A stretch of DNA of 64,000 nt, taken from the NCBI GenBank assembly GCA_016722515.1, contig JADKJE010000002.1, positions 310,001 to 374,000 on the forward strand, in the 5' to 3' direction. The notes beneath the pieces are model-generated. The model was given only the letters and a program-made list of their open reading frames with translations. It was not told the DNA's origin and made no database searches. Shown in pieces: positions 27,183 to 36,540 of the stretch. Source of the stretch: Alphaproteobacteria bacterium. Lineage in GTDB: Bacteria > Pseudomonadota > Alphaproteobacteria > Rickettsiales > JADKJE01. The translations under genes and the position numbers were made by a program. Every line of letters begins with the position of its first letter. Within the stretch, counting starts at the first letter, position 1.

Positions 27183-28431
27183 ACATCCCGAAACCTTTGA
27201 TCAAGCCATGCAAAAACGAGGTGAAAAGACACGTTCATCCGAATTGCTGGAATTGGATAAACAACGCCGTGAATCAATGTCTGAAGTTCAACTGCTTCAA
27301 GCTAAGCGGAATCAAATTGCTAAAGAAGTAGGCCAGGCAAAATCCAAAGGCCTTGATGCCTCTGCCTTATTAGAAGAATCTAAACAGATTAATCTGCAAC
27401 TAGCCGAAAAAGAAAAATCCATTCAGGATCATGATCCGTTGGCTGAAACATTATCCTGGCTTCCTAATATACTTATCGATGAAGTTCCCTATGGTGAGAG
27501 CGAGAAAGATAATGTGGTCGTAAAAAAATGGGGAGAGCCTAAATCATTTGCATTTGAACCCAAAGAGCATTGGGAAATAGGTGAAAAGCTGGGAATGATG
27601 GATTTTGAGGCGGCAGCGCAATTATCGGGCAGTCGTTTTGTGGTGTTGCGATCAGGACTTGCCAGATTGGAGCGGGCGCTGGCTAACTTTATGCTGGATA
27701 TCCATACACGAGAATTTGGTTATCAGGAAGTGGTGCCTCCTTTGTTAGTTAAGGACCAAACCATGTTTGGGACCACCCAGCTTCCAAAATTTGGAGAAGA
27801 TTCATTTAAGACAAATACGGGGCATTGGCTCATTCCAACATCGGAAGTTTCGCTGACTAATTTGGTGAGAGATGCTATATGGGACACTGATAAGCTTCCA
27901 TTCCGCTTTACGGCCTACACGCCTTGTTTTCGTTCTGAGGCTGGATCAGCGGGGAAAGATACGCGGGGCATGATTCGTCAGCACCAGTTCAGTAAAGTCG
28001 AAATGGTGAGTGCTACCATTGCCCAGGAATCGGAAAAAGAACATCAGCGTATGTTAAGTGCAGCTGAGACCGTGTTGCAACGATTGGAGCTTCCTTATGA
28101 AGTGATGTTGTTATGTTCGCAAGATACTGGATTTGCTTCGCAGAAAACCTATGATATTAACGTGTGGCTTCCTGGCCAAAAGGCTTACCGGGAGATTTCC
28201 AGCTGTTCAAATTGTGGCGATTTTCAAGCGCGCCGCATGAAAGCACGACATCGAGTTCAGGGAGAAAAACACACCCATTTGATTCACACACTCAATGGGT
28301 CTGGATTGGCGATAGGAAGGACCATCGTGGCTATTCTGGAGAATTATCAAGAGCAAGATGGTAGCGTGCGGATACCTTCAGCCTTGTTGCCGTATATGGA
28401 TGGTCTTAGTGTTATCAAACCGTTAGTGTAG
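27157..28431 (+). CDS. serS: Seryl-tRNA synthetase
   Basis: About 424 residues from the ATG at 27157, chosen because AAAGGAGG lies nine bases upstream and the protein then begins MLDIQWIREHPE as in the family. An N-terminal coiled coil (about 25-105) binds the long variable arm of tRNA-Ser. Class II motif 2 is FRSEAGSAGKDTRGMIRQHQ and motif 3 is GSGLAIGRTIVAILENYQ. The start codon lies inside tatC. Confidence 0.97.
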   Translation: MLDIQWIREHPETFDQAMQKRGEKTRSSELLELDKQRRESMSEVQLLQAKRNQIAKEVGQAKSKGLDASALLEESKQINLQLAEKEKSIQDHDPLAETLSWLPNILIDEVPYGESEKDNVVVKKWGEPKSFAFEPKEHWEIGEKLGMMDFEAAAQLSGSRFVVLRSGLARLERALANFMLDIHTREFGYQEVVPPLLVKDQTMFGTTQLPKFGEDSFKTNTGHWLIPTSEVSLTNLVRDAIWDTDKLPFRFTAYTPCFRSEAGSAGKDTRGMIRQHQFSKVEMVSATIAQESEKEHQRMLSAAETVLQRLELPYEVMLLCSQDTGFASQKTYDINVWLPGQKAYREISSCSNCGDFQARRMKARHRVQGEKHTHLIHTLNGSGLAIGRTIVAILENYQEQDGSVRIPSALLPYMDGLSVIKPLV

Positions 28432-28437
28432 ACAGGA

Positions 28438-29187
28438 ATGTTGCGAATTCTGATCACGAATGATGATGGTTATAATGCCGACGGGATTGAATTGCTTTAC
28501 CGACTGGCATGTAACCTGTCGTCAGATGTGTGGGTGATTGCTCCTGAAAGTGATCAAAGCGGTTGTGGCCATTCGGTAACGCTACAGCGTCCGCTTTATA
28601 TCACGCAGCATGCTACCCAAAGATTCAGCATTAATGGTACGCCGACCGATTGTGTGATGCTGGCCATTAATGAAATTATGCTCCATAAAAAACCCGACTT
28701 AGTCTTGTCTGGTATAAATCGTGGTGCAAATCTAGGTGATGATGTTCTGTATTCTGGTACGGTCTCTGCCGGGTTTGAAGCCATGTTGTCTGGGATTAAC
28801 TCTATTTGCCTGAGTCAATATTATACGGATACACATCCACTCTCTTGGGATTTTACCCAAGAGCATGGCCTACATGTCCTTCGCCACCTTTTGTTGCCTT
28901 CAATGAGTGAACCTTTTTGCCTGAATGTTAATTTTCCAGCCGGTCCATCCAAAGGAATCAAACGAACATCGCTTGGAAAACGAAAAATTGGTGGAAATTT
29001 AATCAGCCATTTAGATGAATTTAACCAAAGATGTTTCACAATAGGAAAAAGACGAATCGAAGATAATACGGTTATGGGTACCGATATCCATGCAGTGTAT
29101 GGCGGATATACGTCTATTACCCCGCTTTGTCTTGGATTGACGGATCATGCTACACTACTAACCCTAACAGCAGAAATGGGAGATTAA
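28438..29187 (+). CDS. surE: 5'/3'-nucleotidase SurE
   Basis: 249 residues. The metal-binding N-terminus is RILITNDDGYNADGIELLYR and the second signature is SGINRGANLGDDVLYSGTVS with GFEAMLSG. SurE dephosphorylates nucleoside 5'- and 3'-monophosphates and is a survival protein in stationary phase. It lies six bases after the serS stop, so tatC-serS-surE is one transcript. The usual alphaproteobacterial partner pcm is not next; an RDD protein follows instead. Confidence 0.95.
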   Translation: MLRILITNDDGYNADGIELLYRLACNLSSDVWVIAPESDQSGCGHSVTLQRPLYITQHATQRFSINGTPTDCVMLAINEIMLHKKPDLVLSGINRGANLGDDVLYSGTVSAGFEAMLSGINSICLSQYYTDTHPLSWDFTQEHGLHVLRHLLLPSMSEPFCLNVNFPAGPSKGIKRTSLGKRKIGGNLISHLDEFNQRCFTIGKRRIEDNTVMGTDIHAVYGGYTSITPLCLGLTDHATLLTLTAEMGD

Positions 29188-29189
29188 CA

Positions 29190-29732
29190 ATGCTATTATA
29201 TAAAACAATTGCTCAGAAAAAGGCAAAAGCAGTGTTAGAGAATAAACCTCCTTATGCATCAGCGCTTATCAGGTTGTTGGCAACCTTTATTGATTTAATT
29301 CTCAGCTGCATCATTATTGTTCCCTTGTTTGCCATCTTTAATAAGATGATGTTTGGCGATATGTCCAGTTATGAAATAGCAAATCGCATTGTGACTCATA
29401 AGGATCAAATCATCTTTGGGAAATTCATAACCAGTTATATCCTGCAATCCCTATTTTTACTGGCTTTAATTTTTCTTTTTTGGATTTCTAAAAATGCTAC
29501 ACCGGGCAAAACGCTGTTTAAATTAAAAATAGTCGATGCTGAGACGTTGGCGGAACCCTCCAAAAAACAATACGTGATTCGACTCATGGGGTATATGTTG
29601 GCAACCCTACCATTGGGGTTGGGGTTTATCTGGATTGTTTTTAGCAGTAAAGGACAGGGGTGGCATGATATCATATCACACACAGTGGTAATTCACGAAA
29701 ATAAGTTGAAACGCTATTTAGAAACGTGTTGA
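29190..29732 (+). CDS. RDD family membrane protein
   Basis: 180 residues from the ATG at 29190 (GGGAG upstream), two bases after the surE stop. The RDD motif lies in ASALIRLLATFIDLILSCII, and the characteristic GKTLFKLKIVDA follows in the second half. Three hydrophobic helices are present. RDD proteins are small membrane proteins of mostly unknown function, some linked to ion transport. The position immediately after surE suggests co-transcription. Confidence 0.85.
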   Translation: MLLYKTIAQKKAKAVLENKPPYASALIRLLATFIDLILSCIIIVPLFAIFNKMMFGDMSSYEIANRIVTHKDQIIFGKFITSYILQSLFLLALIFLFWISKNATPGKTLFKLKIVDAETLAEPSKKQYVIRLMGYMLATLPLGLGFIWIVFSSKGQGWHDIISHTVVIHENKLKRYLETC

Positions 29733-29748
29733 GAACCACCGGGGAGAT

Positions 29749-30423
29749 ATGCTCAATACAATTGAGAAAATTATTCATCAGCGGACGGAGCAGTTCCTAT
29801 TGGCGCTCGGGGTAGCGATAGCGATCTATTTTCTGCCATTGTTAGATATTCCAGTCAGGTGGCTGGGATTGTTTTTTCATGAATTTAGCCAAGGTATGGT
29901 CGCTGTCTTAAGTGGTGGCAAGTTTATGTCGCTTGATTTTGCAAAAGGCAATGTAAAAGCTGTCTTTACGCATCATGATTTATGGATACCGCTGTTTGCT
30001 GGCTATATGGGAAATATATTCGGTGGCGTCCTAATTTACTATTCAGCGCAAATAATGTCGCCCAAACTGGGTAATTTTGCTGCGACCATCGCTGCGTTGC
30101 TGGTGGGTATCACCATTTTATTCGTTGGTAAATCTGATAATGCTTTGTTGCTTGGAGAATTAGTCTGTTTTGGATTAATTATGATTATCCCGCTGCGCAG
30201 AGTTGTGGGCGTACGCATCTTCTATAAAATCATCAGCCTTTCATTGATTATAAGCGTTATGCTGGTGCCGATCGATTCTGTGTTTCTACAGATGGATGTG
30301 GATGCACAAAGCCTGAGTGATCTCTTATCTGCGCCAACCCCTGTGTGGTTAATGTGTTGGTTTGCTATGGCGGTGATTACGATGCGGTTTATCTGGATAG
30401 ATCATTGCATGAACGGGTGGTAA
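29749..30423 (+). CDS. M50-like membrane protein with altered HExxH motif
   Basis: 224 residues with about six membrane helices. The segment FFHEFSQGMVAVLSGGKFMS sits where the M50B family has HExxHxxxAxLTGG, but the second histidine is glutamine, so it reads HEFSQ. The later GKSDNALLLGE resembles the second active-site helix with its aspartate. A protease with HExxQ is probably inactive unless another residue supplies the zinc ligand, so this may be a pseudoprotease. It follows the RDD gene in the same direction by 16 bases. Confidence 0.6.
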   Translation: MLNTIEKIIHQRTEQFLLALGVAIAIYFLPLLDIPVRWLGLFFHEFSQGMVAVLSGGKFMSLDFAKGNVKAVFTHHDLWIPLFAGYMGNIFGGVLIYYSAQIMSPKLGNFAATIAALLVGITILFVGKSDNALLLGELVCFGLIMIIPLRRVVGVRIFYKIISLSLIISVMLVPIDSVFLQMDVDAQSLSDLLSAPTPVWLMCWFAMAVITMRFIWIDHCMNGW

Positions 30424-30437
30424 GTGTTTGGCGCCTT

Positions 30438-31229
30438 TTATTTAACGTCTTTTACTTCGACCTCTGCCAGTAACCCTGTTTCTGGATAAAAAGTGACCGC
30501 GCCTAACACATTGTCATTTCTAGAAGTTAAGAGATGAACAGGGATAATTAAGGTACGGGTTCCGCCTTCTTTCATGCCGATCAGGCCTTGTTCAACCCCC
30601 TCGTAAATTTGACTGTGCCCTTCAATGATGGTGACGGTGCGTTTAGGCATGACTTCAAGGCCATCAAAATACCAAAGGGTGATATCAAATTCCACCACGC
30701 TGCCTTGACGGATGATATTGCCTTTGCCGATGATGTTATCAAAGGTTTTAAGTTCCATTCTTTGGCTTTTGGGATTGGCTGCCATCAGCTTCTTTTGCCG
30801 ATGCAATTGTTCCATGCGGGCATCAATTTGTGTCTCAACTGATTTCTGCAATGTGGGAGCAAGATAGCGGGCTACCATCCGTTCAACCATCGAATGCCCT
30901 TCGCCAGAGGATGTCTCCGGAGCCGAAGAACCTGGTGGAGGCATAGGGATCGGCGAAGATGTAGCGGCTTGTTGCTGTGCGCTGGGCTGTAATGCGGGTT
31001 GAGCGTTCTGCGTTTTTAAGATCAAATGATTGTGTTCGGCGGTAACAACGTGAGGTGTTTTAGGGACCTCAGCCGTGGCAGATTGTTCTTGTTCTGCTTT
31101 TTTCTTTTTTTTGTCTGCGCTGTTATTGTCGTCTTTAACTGCATTAAAAACAGCATAAACAATAACGGCAATGGTTAGCCAAAAAATAACTCTATTGGGG
31201 ATCAGTCCTTCCGAAGCATTTTTTTTCAT
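30438..31229 (-). CDS. FKBP-type peptidyl-prolyl isomerase-like membrane-anchored protein
   Basis: 263 residues. One N-terminal membrane anchor (about 13-27), then a Lys/Glu- and Pro/Ala-rich linker, then a C-terminal FKBP-like domain (about 160-263) with VVEFDITLWYFDGLEV and YEGVEQGLIGMKEGGTRTLIIP, the latter being the best conserved FKBP segment. The usual FDSS after the DG is replaced by MPKR, so catalytic activity is uncertain. It follows ychF on the same strand after five bases. Confidence 0.7.
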   Translation of the reverse strand: MKKNASEGLIPNRVIFWLTIAVIVYAVFNAVKDDNNSADKKKKKAEQEQSATAEVPKTPHVVTAEHNHLILKTQNAQPALQPSAQQQAATSSPIPMPPPGSSAPETSSGEGHSMVERMVARYLAPTLQKSVETQIDARMEQLHRQKKLMAANPKSQRMELKTFDNIIGKGNIIRQGSVVEFDITLWYFDGLEVMPKRTVTIIEGHSQIYEGVEQGLIGMKEGGTRTLIIPVHLLTSRNDNVLGAVTFYPETGLLAEVEVKDVK

Positions 31230-31234
31230 AGGGC

Positions 31235-32335
31235 CTAAACATTAAATCTAAAATGGAATATATCTCCATCTTGCACGAGATACTCTTTTCCTTCAAGTCT
31301 CATTTTACCAGATTCTTTTGCGCCTTGTTCACCCTTGCAGGAAACAAAGTCATGATAGGAGATAGTTTCAGCGCGAATAAAGCCTTTCTCAAAGTCAGTA
31401 TGGATGGCGCCGGCAGCCTGAGGGGCAACAGCACCTTTGAGAACGGTCCAGGCATGTGCTTCTTTTGGGCCAATGGTAAAGAAGGTATTTAAATTAAGGA
31501 CAGCATAGCCTTCTCGGATAATCTGGCTTAATCCAGTTTCGCTAAGGCCAAGCGAACTTAGAAATTCTTGTTTTTCTGCTTCATCCTGGAGAGCAGAAAT
31601 TTCTGCTTCAATTTTGGCAGAAATAATAACAGCGCTGGCTTTCTCGGCAGCGGCCTTTTGCTTTACTTTCTCGCTATGTACGTTACCTGTTTGGACTTCA
31701 TGTTCGGCAACATTGCAAACATACACCAAAGGTTTTGCCGTAAGGAGTTGAAGTTGTTTGAAATGCTTTACCTGGTTAGGGTCAAGCTTAACAGTCCGGG
31801 CAGGTTTGCCTTGTTCAAGCACCTGTTTAACCGCTTCAAGAATCGGAAGGATTTCATTGCTTTCCTTATCGCCTGACTTGGCTTTTTTCTGCAGATTAGG
31901 AAGCCTGCGTTCAATGCTATCGAGATCGGCAAAGATTAGTTCTGTTTCCACAATGTCAGCATCGCGCAACGGATCGACGGTTCCTTCAACGTGAGTGACA
32001 TCACCATCTTCAAAACACCGCAATACCTGGATGATAGCATCGACTTCGCGGATATGACCCAAGAATTGATTCCCCAGCCCTTCCCCTTTACTGGCGCCTT
32101 TTACTAGTCCGGCAATATCAACAAATTCCAGTTGGGTTGGGATGATGGCTTTGGATCCAGCAATCGCAGCCAGGGTGGTCAAACGTTCATCTGGTACCGA
32201 AACGCGTCCTACATTGGGTTCAATGGTACAAAACGGATAATTGGCAGCTTCTGCCGCTGCGGTACTGGTCAATGCATTAAAGAGAGTAGACTTGCCAACA
32301 TTTGGCAGACCAACAATACCACAATTAAATCCCAT
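31235..32335 (-). CDS. ychF: Redox-regulated ATPase/GTPase YchF (Obg family)
   Basis: 366 residues. The G1 loop is GIVGLPNVGKSTLFNALT; switch I follows as NYPFCTIEPN and switch II as DIAGLVKGASKGEGLGNQFL. The G4 motif reads NVAE instead of NKxD, the hallmark of YchF, which prefers ATP. A C-terminal TGS-like domain (about 280-366) ends GDIFHFRFNV. It is a ribosome-associated protein. The pth-ychF order is conserved in bacteria. Confidence 0.97.
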   Translation of the reverse strand: MGFNCGIVGLPNVGKSTLFNALTSTAAAEAANYPFCTIEPNVGRVSVPDERLTTLAAIAGSKAIIPTQLEFVDIAGLVKGASKGEGLGNQFLGHIREVDAIIQVLRCFEDGDVTHVEGTVDPLRDADIVETELIFADLDSIERRLPNLQKKAKSGDKESNEILPILEAVKQVLEQGKPARTVKLDPNQVKHFKQLQLLTAKPLVYVCNVAEHEVQTGNVHSEKVKQKAAAEKASAVIISAKIEAEISALQDEAEKQEFLSSLGLSETGLSQIIREGYAVLNLNTFFTIGPKEAHAWTVLKGAVAPQAAGAIHTDFEKGFIRAETISYHDFVSCKGEQGAKESGKMRLEGKEYLVQDGDIFHFRFNV

Positions 32336-32349
32336 ATCGACTCCTTAGG

Positions 32350-32916
32350 TTAGACGCTTTTGGATTGAGCAACTTTTGACATAAAATGATCATAATCGCC
32401 GGTTAAAATCAAAGACATAAACTGGCTAATGTGTTTAATAACATCATCGACTATGCCACGCTCTTCTTTTGAAAAAGAACTAAGGACATAATGGGCGACA
32501 TCCTGGGCATGACCCGGATGGTCAATGCCAAAACGAATGCGGGTGTAATTGACATCAAGGCAGCTATCAATGCTTTTGAGTCCATTATGCCCGCCATTCC
32601 CACCGCCATTTTTTACACGAATTTTTCCACAGGTCAGATCAAGGTCATCATGGACAACGACGAGCTTCTCGGTGGGGATACGAAAAAACTGGCAACAACT
32701 GCGTACCGATTGGCCAGAAAGATTCATGAAGGTCAGAGGTTTTAAGAGGTAAACTTTCTGACCCGCAACCATCCCTTCTGAAAATAGCCCCTGAAACTTT
32801 TCCTTAAAAGCAGGAAACCCATATTCAGAAGCAACACGATCCATAACCATAAAACCAACATTATGACGTGTTGATTCGTACTGCTTTCCAGGATTTCCTA
32901 GGCCAACAATTAACAT
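32350..32916 (-). CDS. pth: Peptidyl-tRNA hydrolase
   Basis: 188 residues. The N-terminus LIVGLGNPGKQYESTRHNVG carries the catalytic histidine region, with VVHDDLDL (catalytic aspartate) and NGGHNGLKS as further signatures. Pth frees tRNA from peptidyl-tRNA that dropped off the ribosome and is essential. It lies between rplY and ychF on the same strand, which is the usual order. Confidence 0.97.
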   Translation of the reverse strand: MLIVGLGNPGKQYESTRHNVGFMVMDRVASEYGFPAFKEKFQGLFSEGMVAGQKVYLLKPLTFMNLSGQSVRSCCQFFRIPTEKLVVVHDDLDLTCGKIRVKNGGGNGGHNGLKSIDSCLDVNYTRIRFGIDHPGHAQDVAHYVLSSFSKEERGIVDDVIKHISQFMSLILTGDYDHFMSKVAQSKSV

Positions 32917-32942
32917 GAGAATGTTAAAACTAGATTAGAAAT

Positions 32943-33635
32943 CTAGCCCTTTTTCCCAGCAGCCGGTTTTGCAGCAGGAGCTTTTGCAGCAGGAGCTTTA
33001 GCAGCCGCTGGTGCGGCAGCTGCAGCACCAGGTGTAGCAGCGTCAGCGCCTGGTTGAGCTTCTGTTTCACTGAGACGGCCAACAATCGTCGCAACCGTAA
33101 AATCGCGGTCTTTAATGGTTGGGGTGGCGCCTTGTGGTAATTGAACATGGCTGATATGAACGCTATCACCAATTTCAAGGCCGCTTACATCGATAGTGAT
33201 AGAATCAGGAATATGCTCAGAATCGCACTCAAACTGTACTTCGTGGCGAACAAGATTAAGGTTACCACCGCGTTTGATACCGGGAGATTTTTCAGCGCCT
33301 TTAACAATAACGCGTACGTTCACAGTTACGGTATGGCCTTTTACTAGACGAAGGAAATCCGCATGTAAAGGTGCATCCGTTACTGGGTGAAGTTGAACTT
33401 CACGAGGTAAAACGCGAATAGTTTCATTGCCTAATTTCAAATTAACGACTCTAGAATAAAAACCGCCGTTTAAATAAGCTTTGTGAAGCGCAGAAGAATC
33501 GATGGCAACATGCATTGGCTCGATGCTTCCGCCATATACAACACCAGGTAACTGATTTTGTCTGCGTAAAGAACGGGCATCACCGGTTCCGGTTCCTTGG
33601 CGTAAATTAGCTTGTAATTCGATAGCTTGTGACAT
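32943..33635 (-). CDS. rplY: 50S ribosomal protein L25/general stress protein Ctc
   Basis: About 230 residues from the ATG at 33635 (AAGGAG upstream; the frame is open further). The L25 5S-rRNA-binding domain (AIELQANLRQGTGTGDARSL with GVVYGGSIEPMHVAID) is followed by the TL5/CTC C-terminal beta domain and an Ala/Pro/Lys-rich tail of about 40 residues ending PAAGKKG. The long form is typical for alphaproteobacteria. It lies between prs and pth. Confidence 0.95.
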   Translation of the reverse strand: MSQAIELQANLRQGTGTGDARSLRRQNQLPGVVYGGSIEPMHVAIDSSALHKAYLNGGFYSRVVNLKLGNETIRVLPREVQLHPVTDAPLHADFLRLVKGHTVTVNVRVIVKGAEKSPGIKRGGNLNLVRHEVQFECDSEHIPDSITIDVSGLEIGDSVHISHVQLPQGATPTIKDRDFTVATIVGRLSETEAQPGADAATPGAAAAAPAAAKAPAAKAPAAKPAAGKKG

Positions 33636-33657
33636 ACTTGAACTCCTTGTTATCTCT

Positions 33658-34602
33658 TTATGTGCAATGCACTTCAAATAAACTTGATACAGACTCTTCT
33701 TCTGCAACCCGCTTGATGGCTTCGGCCAACAAAGGGGCGATGGTAAGAATACGTATATTGCCAGTGGAAAGGACAGCTTCCGTTGGCTTGATGCTATCGG
33801 TAATGACTAATTCTTTAAGTGCTGAGTTAGCAACACGTTCAACAGCTTTACCCGATAACACGCCGTGGGTTACATAAGCAGAAACAGATAACGCCCCTTC
33901 TTTCATAAGGGCAGTTGCTGCATTACATAACGTCCCAGCAGAATCAACGATATCATCAACCATGACACAATGTCTGTCGCTAACATCGCCAATAATATTC
34001 ATCACTTCAGAAACACCAGCGCGCTCCCGACGTTTATCAACAATCGCCAGATCGGCATTCAGATGCCTGGCAATCGCCCGTGCCCGCACTACGCCGCCTA
34101 CATCAGGAGAGACAACGGTGAGGTTGTCTTGGCTGAAGTGGCTGCAAATATCACGGACAAAAACCGGTGCAGCATACAGGTTATCAACTGGAATGTCAAA
34201 GAAGCCCTGGATTTGTCCAGCATGAAGATCGAGTGTCAGAACCCGATTAGCGCCAGCTGAGGTAATTAAATTCGCAACTAATTTTGCAGAAATAGGTGTT
34301 CTGGGGCCGGGCTTGCGGTCTTGTCTGGCGTATCCAAAATAGGGGATAACGGCCGTAATACGTTTAGCGGATGCCCGACGCAACGCATCTAACGATACGA
34401 GCAATTCCATGATATGGTCATTGGCAGGATAAGAGGTGGGCTGTATAACGAAGACATCGCACCCACGCACATTTTCGTTGATTTCGACAAAGACTTCCTG
34501 GTCAGCAAAACGCTTGATGTCAGCACCCGTCAAGGCCGTGCCAAGCTGGGCACAGATATCTTGGGCAAGAGGAATGTTACTACTGCATGACAGGATCTTC
34601 AT
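33658..34602 (-). CDS. prs: Ribose-phosphate pyrophosphokinase
   Basis: 314 residues from the ATG at 34602; a GTG at 34614 would add four. The ATP-binding flexible region FADQEVFVEINENVRGCDVF and the PRPP-binding loop CVMVDDIVDSAGTL are intact, as is the pyrophosphate loop with FGYARQDRKPGPRTPISAKL. Prs makes PRPP from ribose-5-phosphate and ATP for nucleotide, histidine and NAD synthesis. It stands at the head of the prs-rplY-pth-ychF run. Confidence 0.97.
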   Translation of the reverse strand: MKILSCSSNIPLAQDICAQLGTALTGADIKRFADQEVFVEINENVRGCDVFVIQPTSYPANDHIMELLVSLDALRRASAKRITAVIPYFGYARQDRKPGPRTPISAKLVANLITSAGANRVLTLDLHAGQIQGFFDIPVDNLYAAPVFVRDICSHFSQDNLTVVSPDVGGVVRARAIARHLNADLAIVDKRRERAGVSEVMNIIGDVSDRHCVMVDDIVDSAGTLCNAATALMKEGALSVSAYVTHGVLSGKAVERVANSALKELVITDSIKPTEAVLSTGNIRILTIAPLLAEAIKRVAEEESVSSLFEVHCT

Positions 34603-34711
34603 GTCACTTTCCACGAAATGGTTTGATATTAGGGTGTGGCAGCATATCAGGTAAAGGTTTCTTTGTAAATCAGAAATTTAACCCAAAACCAATGAGTCCC
34701 GATGCCAAAGC

Positions 34712-35371
34712 TTAGAAATGATATCGGTAGCCAAGTTCAAGGTTGCTGGCTTCAACAGAATCAATTTTAACCTTGCCACCAATAGTCGGGTATTCGGGGG
34801 TGCCTGCATTCAGATAACGATAGCCAAAGAACACGTCTGATTGAGGCATCGATTCTGGGGAATAGGAAAGGCCGGCCATGAACTGGTAGGCAAAGTTTGA
34901 ATCAGTTGAATCGGTGTTTCCTAAATTATCCTTACGAGGGTAACTGATAAATGCTTCACCAACACCAACACCAACATAAGGGGTGACGATGTAAGGTGTT
35001 TTGATATCATACAAAAGATTGCCCATAACGGTATACATAGACAAATCGCCCTTAGGGTCTGAATTGGTAACCAAGCCAGCGGTTACTGAGTCTAGGCCAT
35101 AACGATACATACCGCCTTCTAACTCAACACGGAAGCGACCAAATGCGCCTTTTGATTCTGCTGTTTGATACCCGATAGCGAAATTACCACCGCTGCTGAA
35201 CCCATATTTTACATCACCAGATACCACACCTTTCACATCGGAATCGCTTGGCAAGGCAAGATCTGCATTGATGCTTCCATAAAATGATGAAGGTGCAGGG
35301 CGCTGAGCTTGCGCGCTGGTAGCGGCCAAAACAGAAATAGCAAACAGACTAGCGATTGTTAAATGTTTCAT
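34712..35371 (-). CDS. Outer-membrane beta-barrel protein (OmpA-like/Opa-like porin family)
   Basis: 219 residues. A signal peptide ends ATSAQA with the mature protein starting QRPAPSSFYG. The rest shows alternating hydrophobic strands typical of an eight-stranded barrel (ADLALPSDSDVKGVVSG, VTPYVGVGVGEAFISY, ASNLELGYRYHF) and ends in phenylalanine, the Bam recognition signature. The family is that of small immunogenic surface proteins of alphaproteobacteria; the precise ligand or role is not visible. It is monocistronic. Confidence 0.8.
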   Translation of the reverse strand: MKHLTIASLFAISVLAATSAQAQRPAPSSFYGSINADLALPSDSDVKGVVSGDVKYGFSSGGNFAIGYQTAESKGAFGRFRVELEGGMYRYGLDSVTAGLVTNSDPKGDLSMYTVMGNLLYDIKTPYIVTPYVGVGVGEAFISYPRKDNLGNTDSTDSNFAYQFMAGLSYSPESMPQSDVFFGYRYLNAGTPEYPTIGGKVKIDSVEASNLELGYRYHF

Positions 35372-35443
35372 GGTGATCTCCAGTTTTCAATGAATCAATG
35401 CCTTGCAGTATAAGTAGATTTTATGTGGAGGGCAACGAATATT

Positions 35444-36142
35444 TTAGAAGGGGATGCTCTGCGGTTTTGCGTCAGGAGGGCGAATATAAAGAGGTTCAAT
35501 CGTAGACGTAGACATCAGGTTGCTTTCCTCACTGGTCTTCAGATAAAACTCAATCGCTTGTGCGACGATGGATGCGTTAAGCAGCATATCACGGATAAGG
35601 ATGCATGAGGGGTTTAGTATGTAGGGCAATAAAAGATCAATGGCTGAGCCAACAAGGCAGGTATGGGCCTGAATATGTTGCGCAGCTTCTTCATACGAAC
35701 ATAACGCGGGGGACGAAAGCGCTTGGAGGGTGGGGCCAAATCGTTGTGAGTAAACGTGTTGTCGCCGCGCATCCATGACCACCATTATTTCCGTGGGCAT
35801 AGAAGCAAAAGTCTGACTTTGAATGATCTGTTGTGCTGCCCAGGCCTGCACGAGCAGGCAGCTTATTCCGTGTAAAGGAATGGCTCCAGGTAGGCATAAT
35901 CCTTTAGCGGCAGCAATGCCAATGCGAACGCCTGTAAAGCTGCCAGGCCCTATGGTTACACCAACCCTTGTGATGGCTGGCCATTCAAGCGCTGCTTTGG
36001 TAAGGGTTTTTTCTATTAATGATAATAATCGTTCGGCTTGTCGATTTGCGTCCGTATCGGTGCTTTCTGCAACCACCACTCCCTGGTGCAGGACAGCCAC
36101 TGAAGCTGAATTTTGACTTGTATCAAAGGCAAGTAAGGGCAT
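35444..36142 (-). CDS. tsaB: tRNA threonylcarbamoyladenosine biosynthesis protein TsaB
   Basis: About 232 residues from the ATG at 36142; a TTG at 36157 would add five. The N-terminus PLLAFDTSQNSASVAVL and the signature VGVTIGPGSFTGVRIGIAAA are characteristic of TsaB, a degenerate TsaD paralogue that forms the TsaBDE complex for t6A37 formation on tRNA. The rimI gene that often follows is not present here. Confidence 0.93.
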   Translation of the reverse strand: MPLLAFDTSQNSASVAVLHQGVVVAESTDTDANRQAERLLSLIEKTLTKAALEWPAITRVGVTIGPGSFTGVRIGIAAAKGLCLPGAIPLHGISCLLVQAWAAQQIIQSQTFASMPTEIMVVMDARRQHVYSQRFGPTLQALSSPALCSYEEAAQHIQAHTCLVGSAIDLLLPYILNPSCILIRDMLLNASIVAQAIEFYLKTSEESNLMSTSTIEPLYIRPPDAKPQSIPF

Positions 36143-36210
36143 AATGTCTATTACCAATAAAAATGTTGCCTCATTCTAGCGTAATGTAACCAATCATCAA
36201 AGGGTTTAGT

Positions 36211-36540
36211 ATGGATTTAAAGAATCAGCAATGTGTGCCTTGTCATAAGGGGGAGCCGTCATTATCCCTGGAGCAGATTCAGCATTACCTTAAAAGCGTG
36301 CCTGAGTGGATGTGTGATGAAGATAAAATGATTCTCAGCCGTTACTTCACCTTCAAGAATTTTAAGGAAGCGCTGGCCTTCGTCAATAATGTGGGTGATA
36401 TAGCAGAGGAAGCAAAGCACCATCCTGACATCAGTTTTGGTTGGGGGTATGTAAGGATTGAATTGCAGACACATGCTATATCAGGATTGCATCTTAATGA
36501 TTTTATCGTAGCACAACGTATTAATGGATTGAGCATATGA
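36211..36540 (+). CDS. phhB: Pterin-4a-carbinolamine dehydratase
   Basis: 109 residues. The signature AEEAKHHPDISFGWGYVRIE with LQTHAISGLHLNDFIVAQRI is the complete active-site region of the PCD/DCoH family, which recycles 4a-hydroxy-tetrahydrobiopterin. No phenylalanine hydroxylase gene is nearby, so the substrate context is open; many alphaproteobacterial homologues act in molybdopterin metabolism. It overlaps the next gene by ATGA. Confidence 0.92.
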   Translation: MDLKNQQCVPCHKGEPSLSLEQIQHYLKSVPEWMCDEDKMILSRYFTFKNFKEALAFVNNVGDIAEEAKHHPDISFGWGYVRIELQTHAISGLHLNDFIVAQRINGLSI

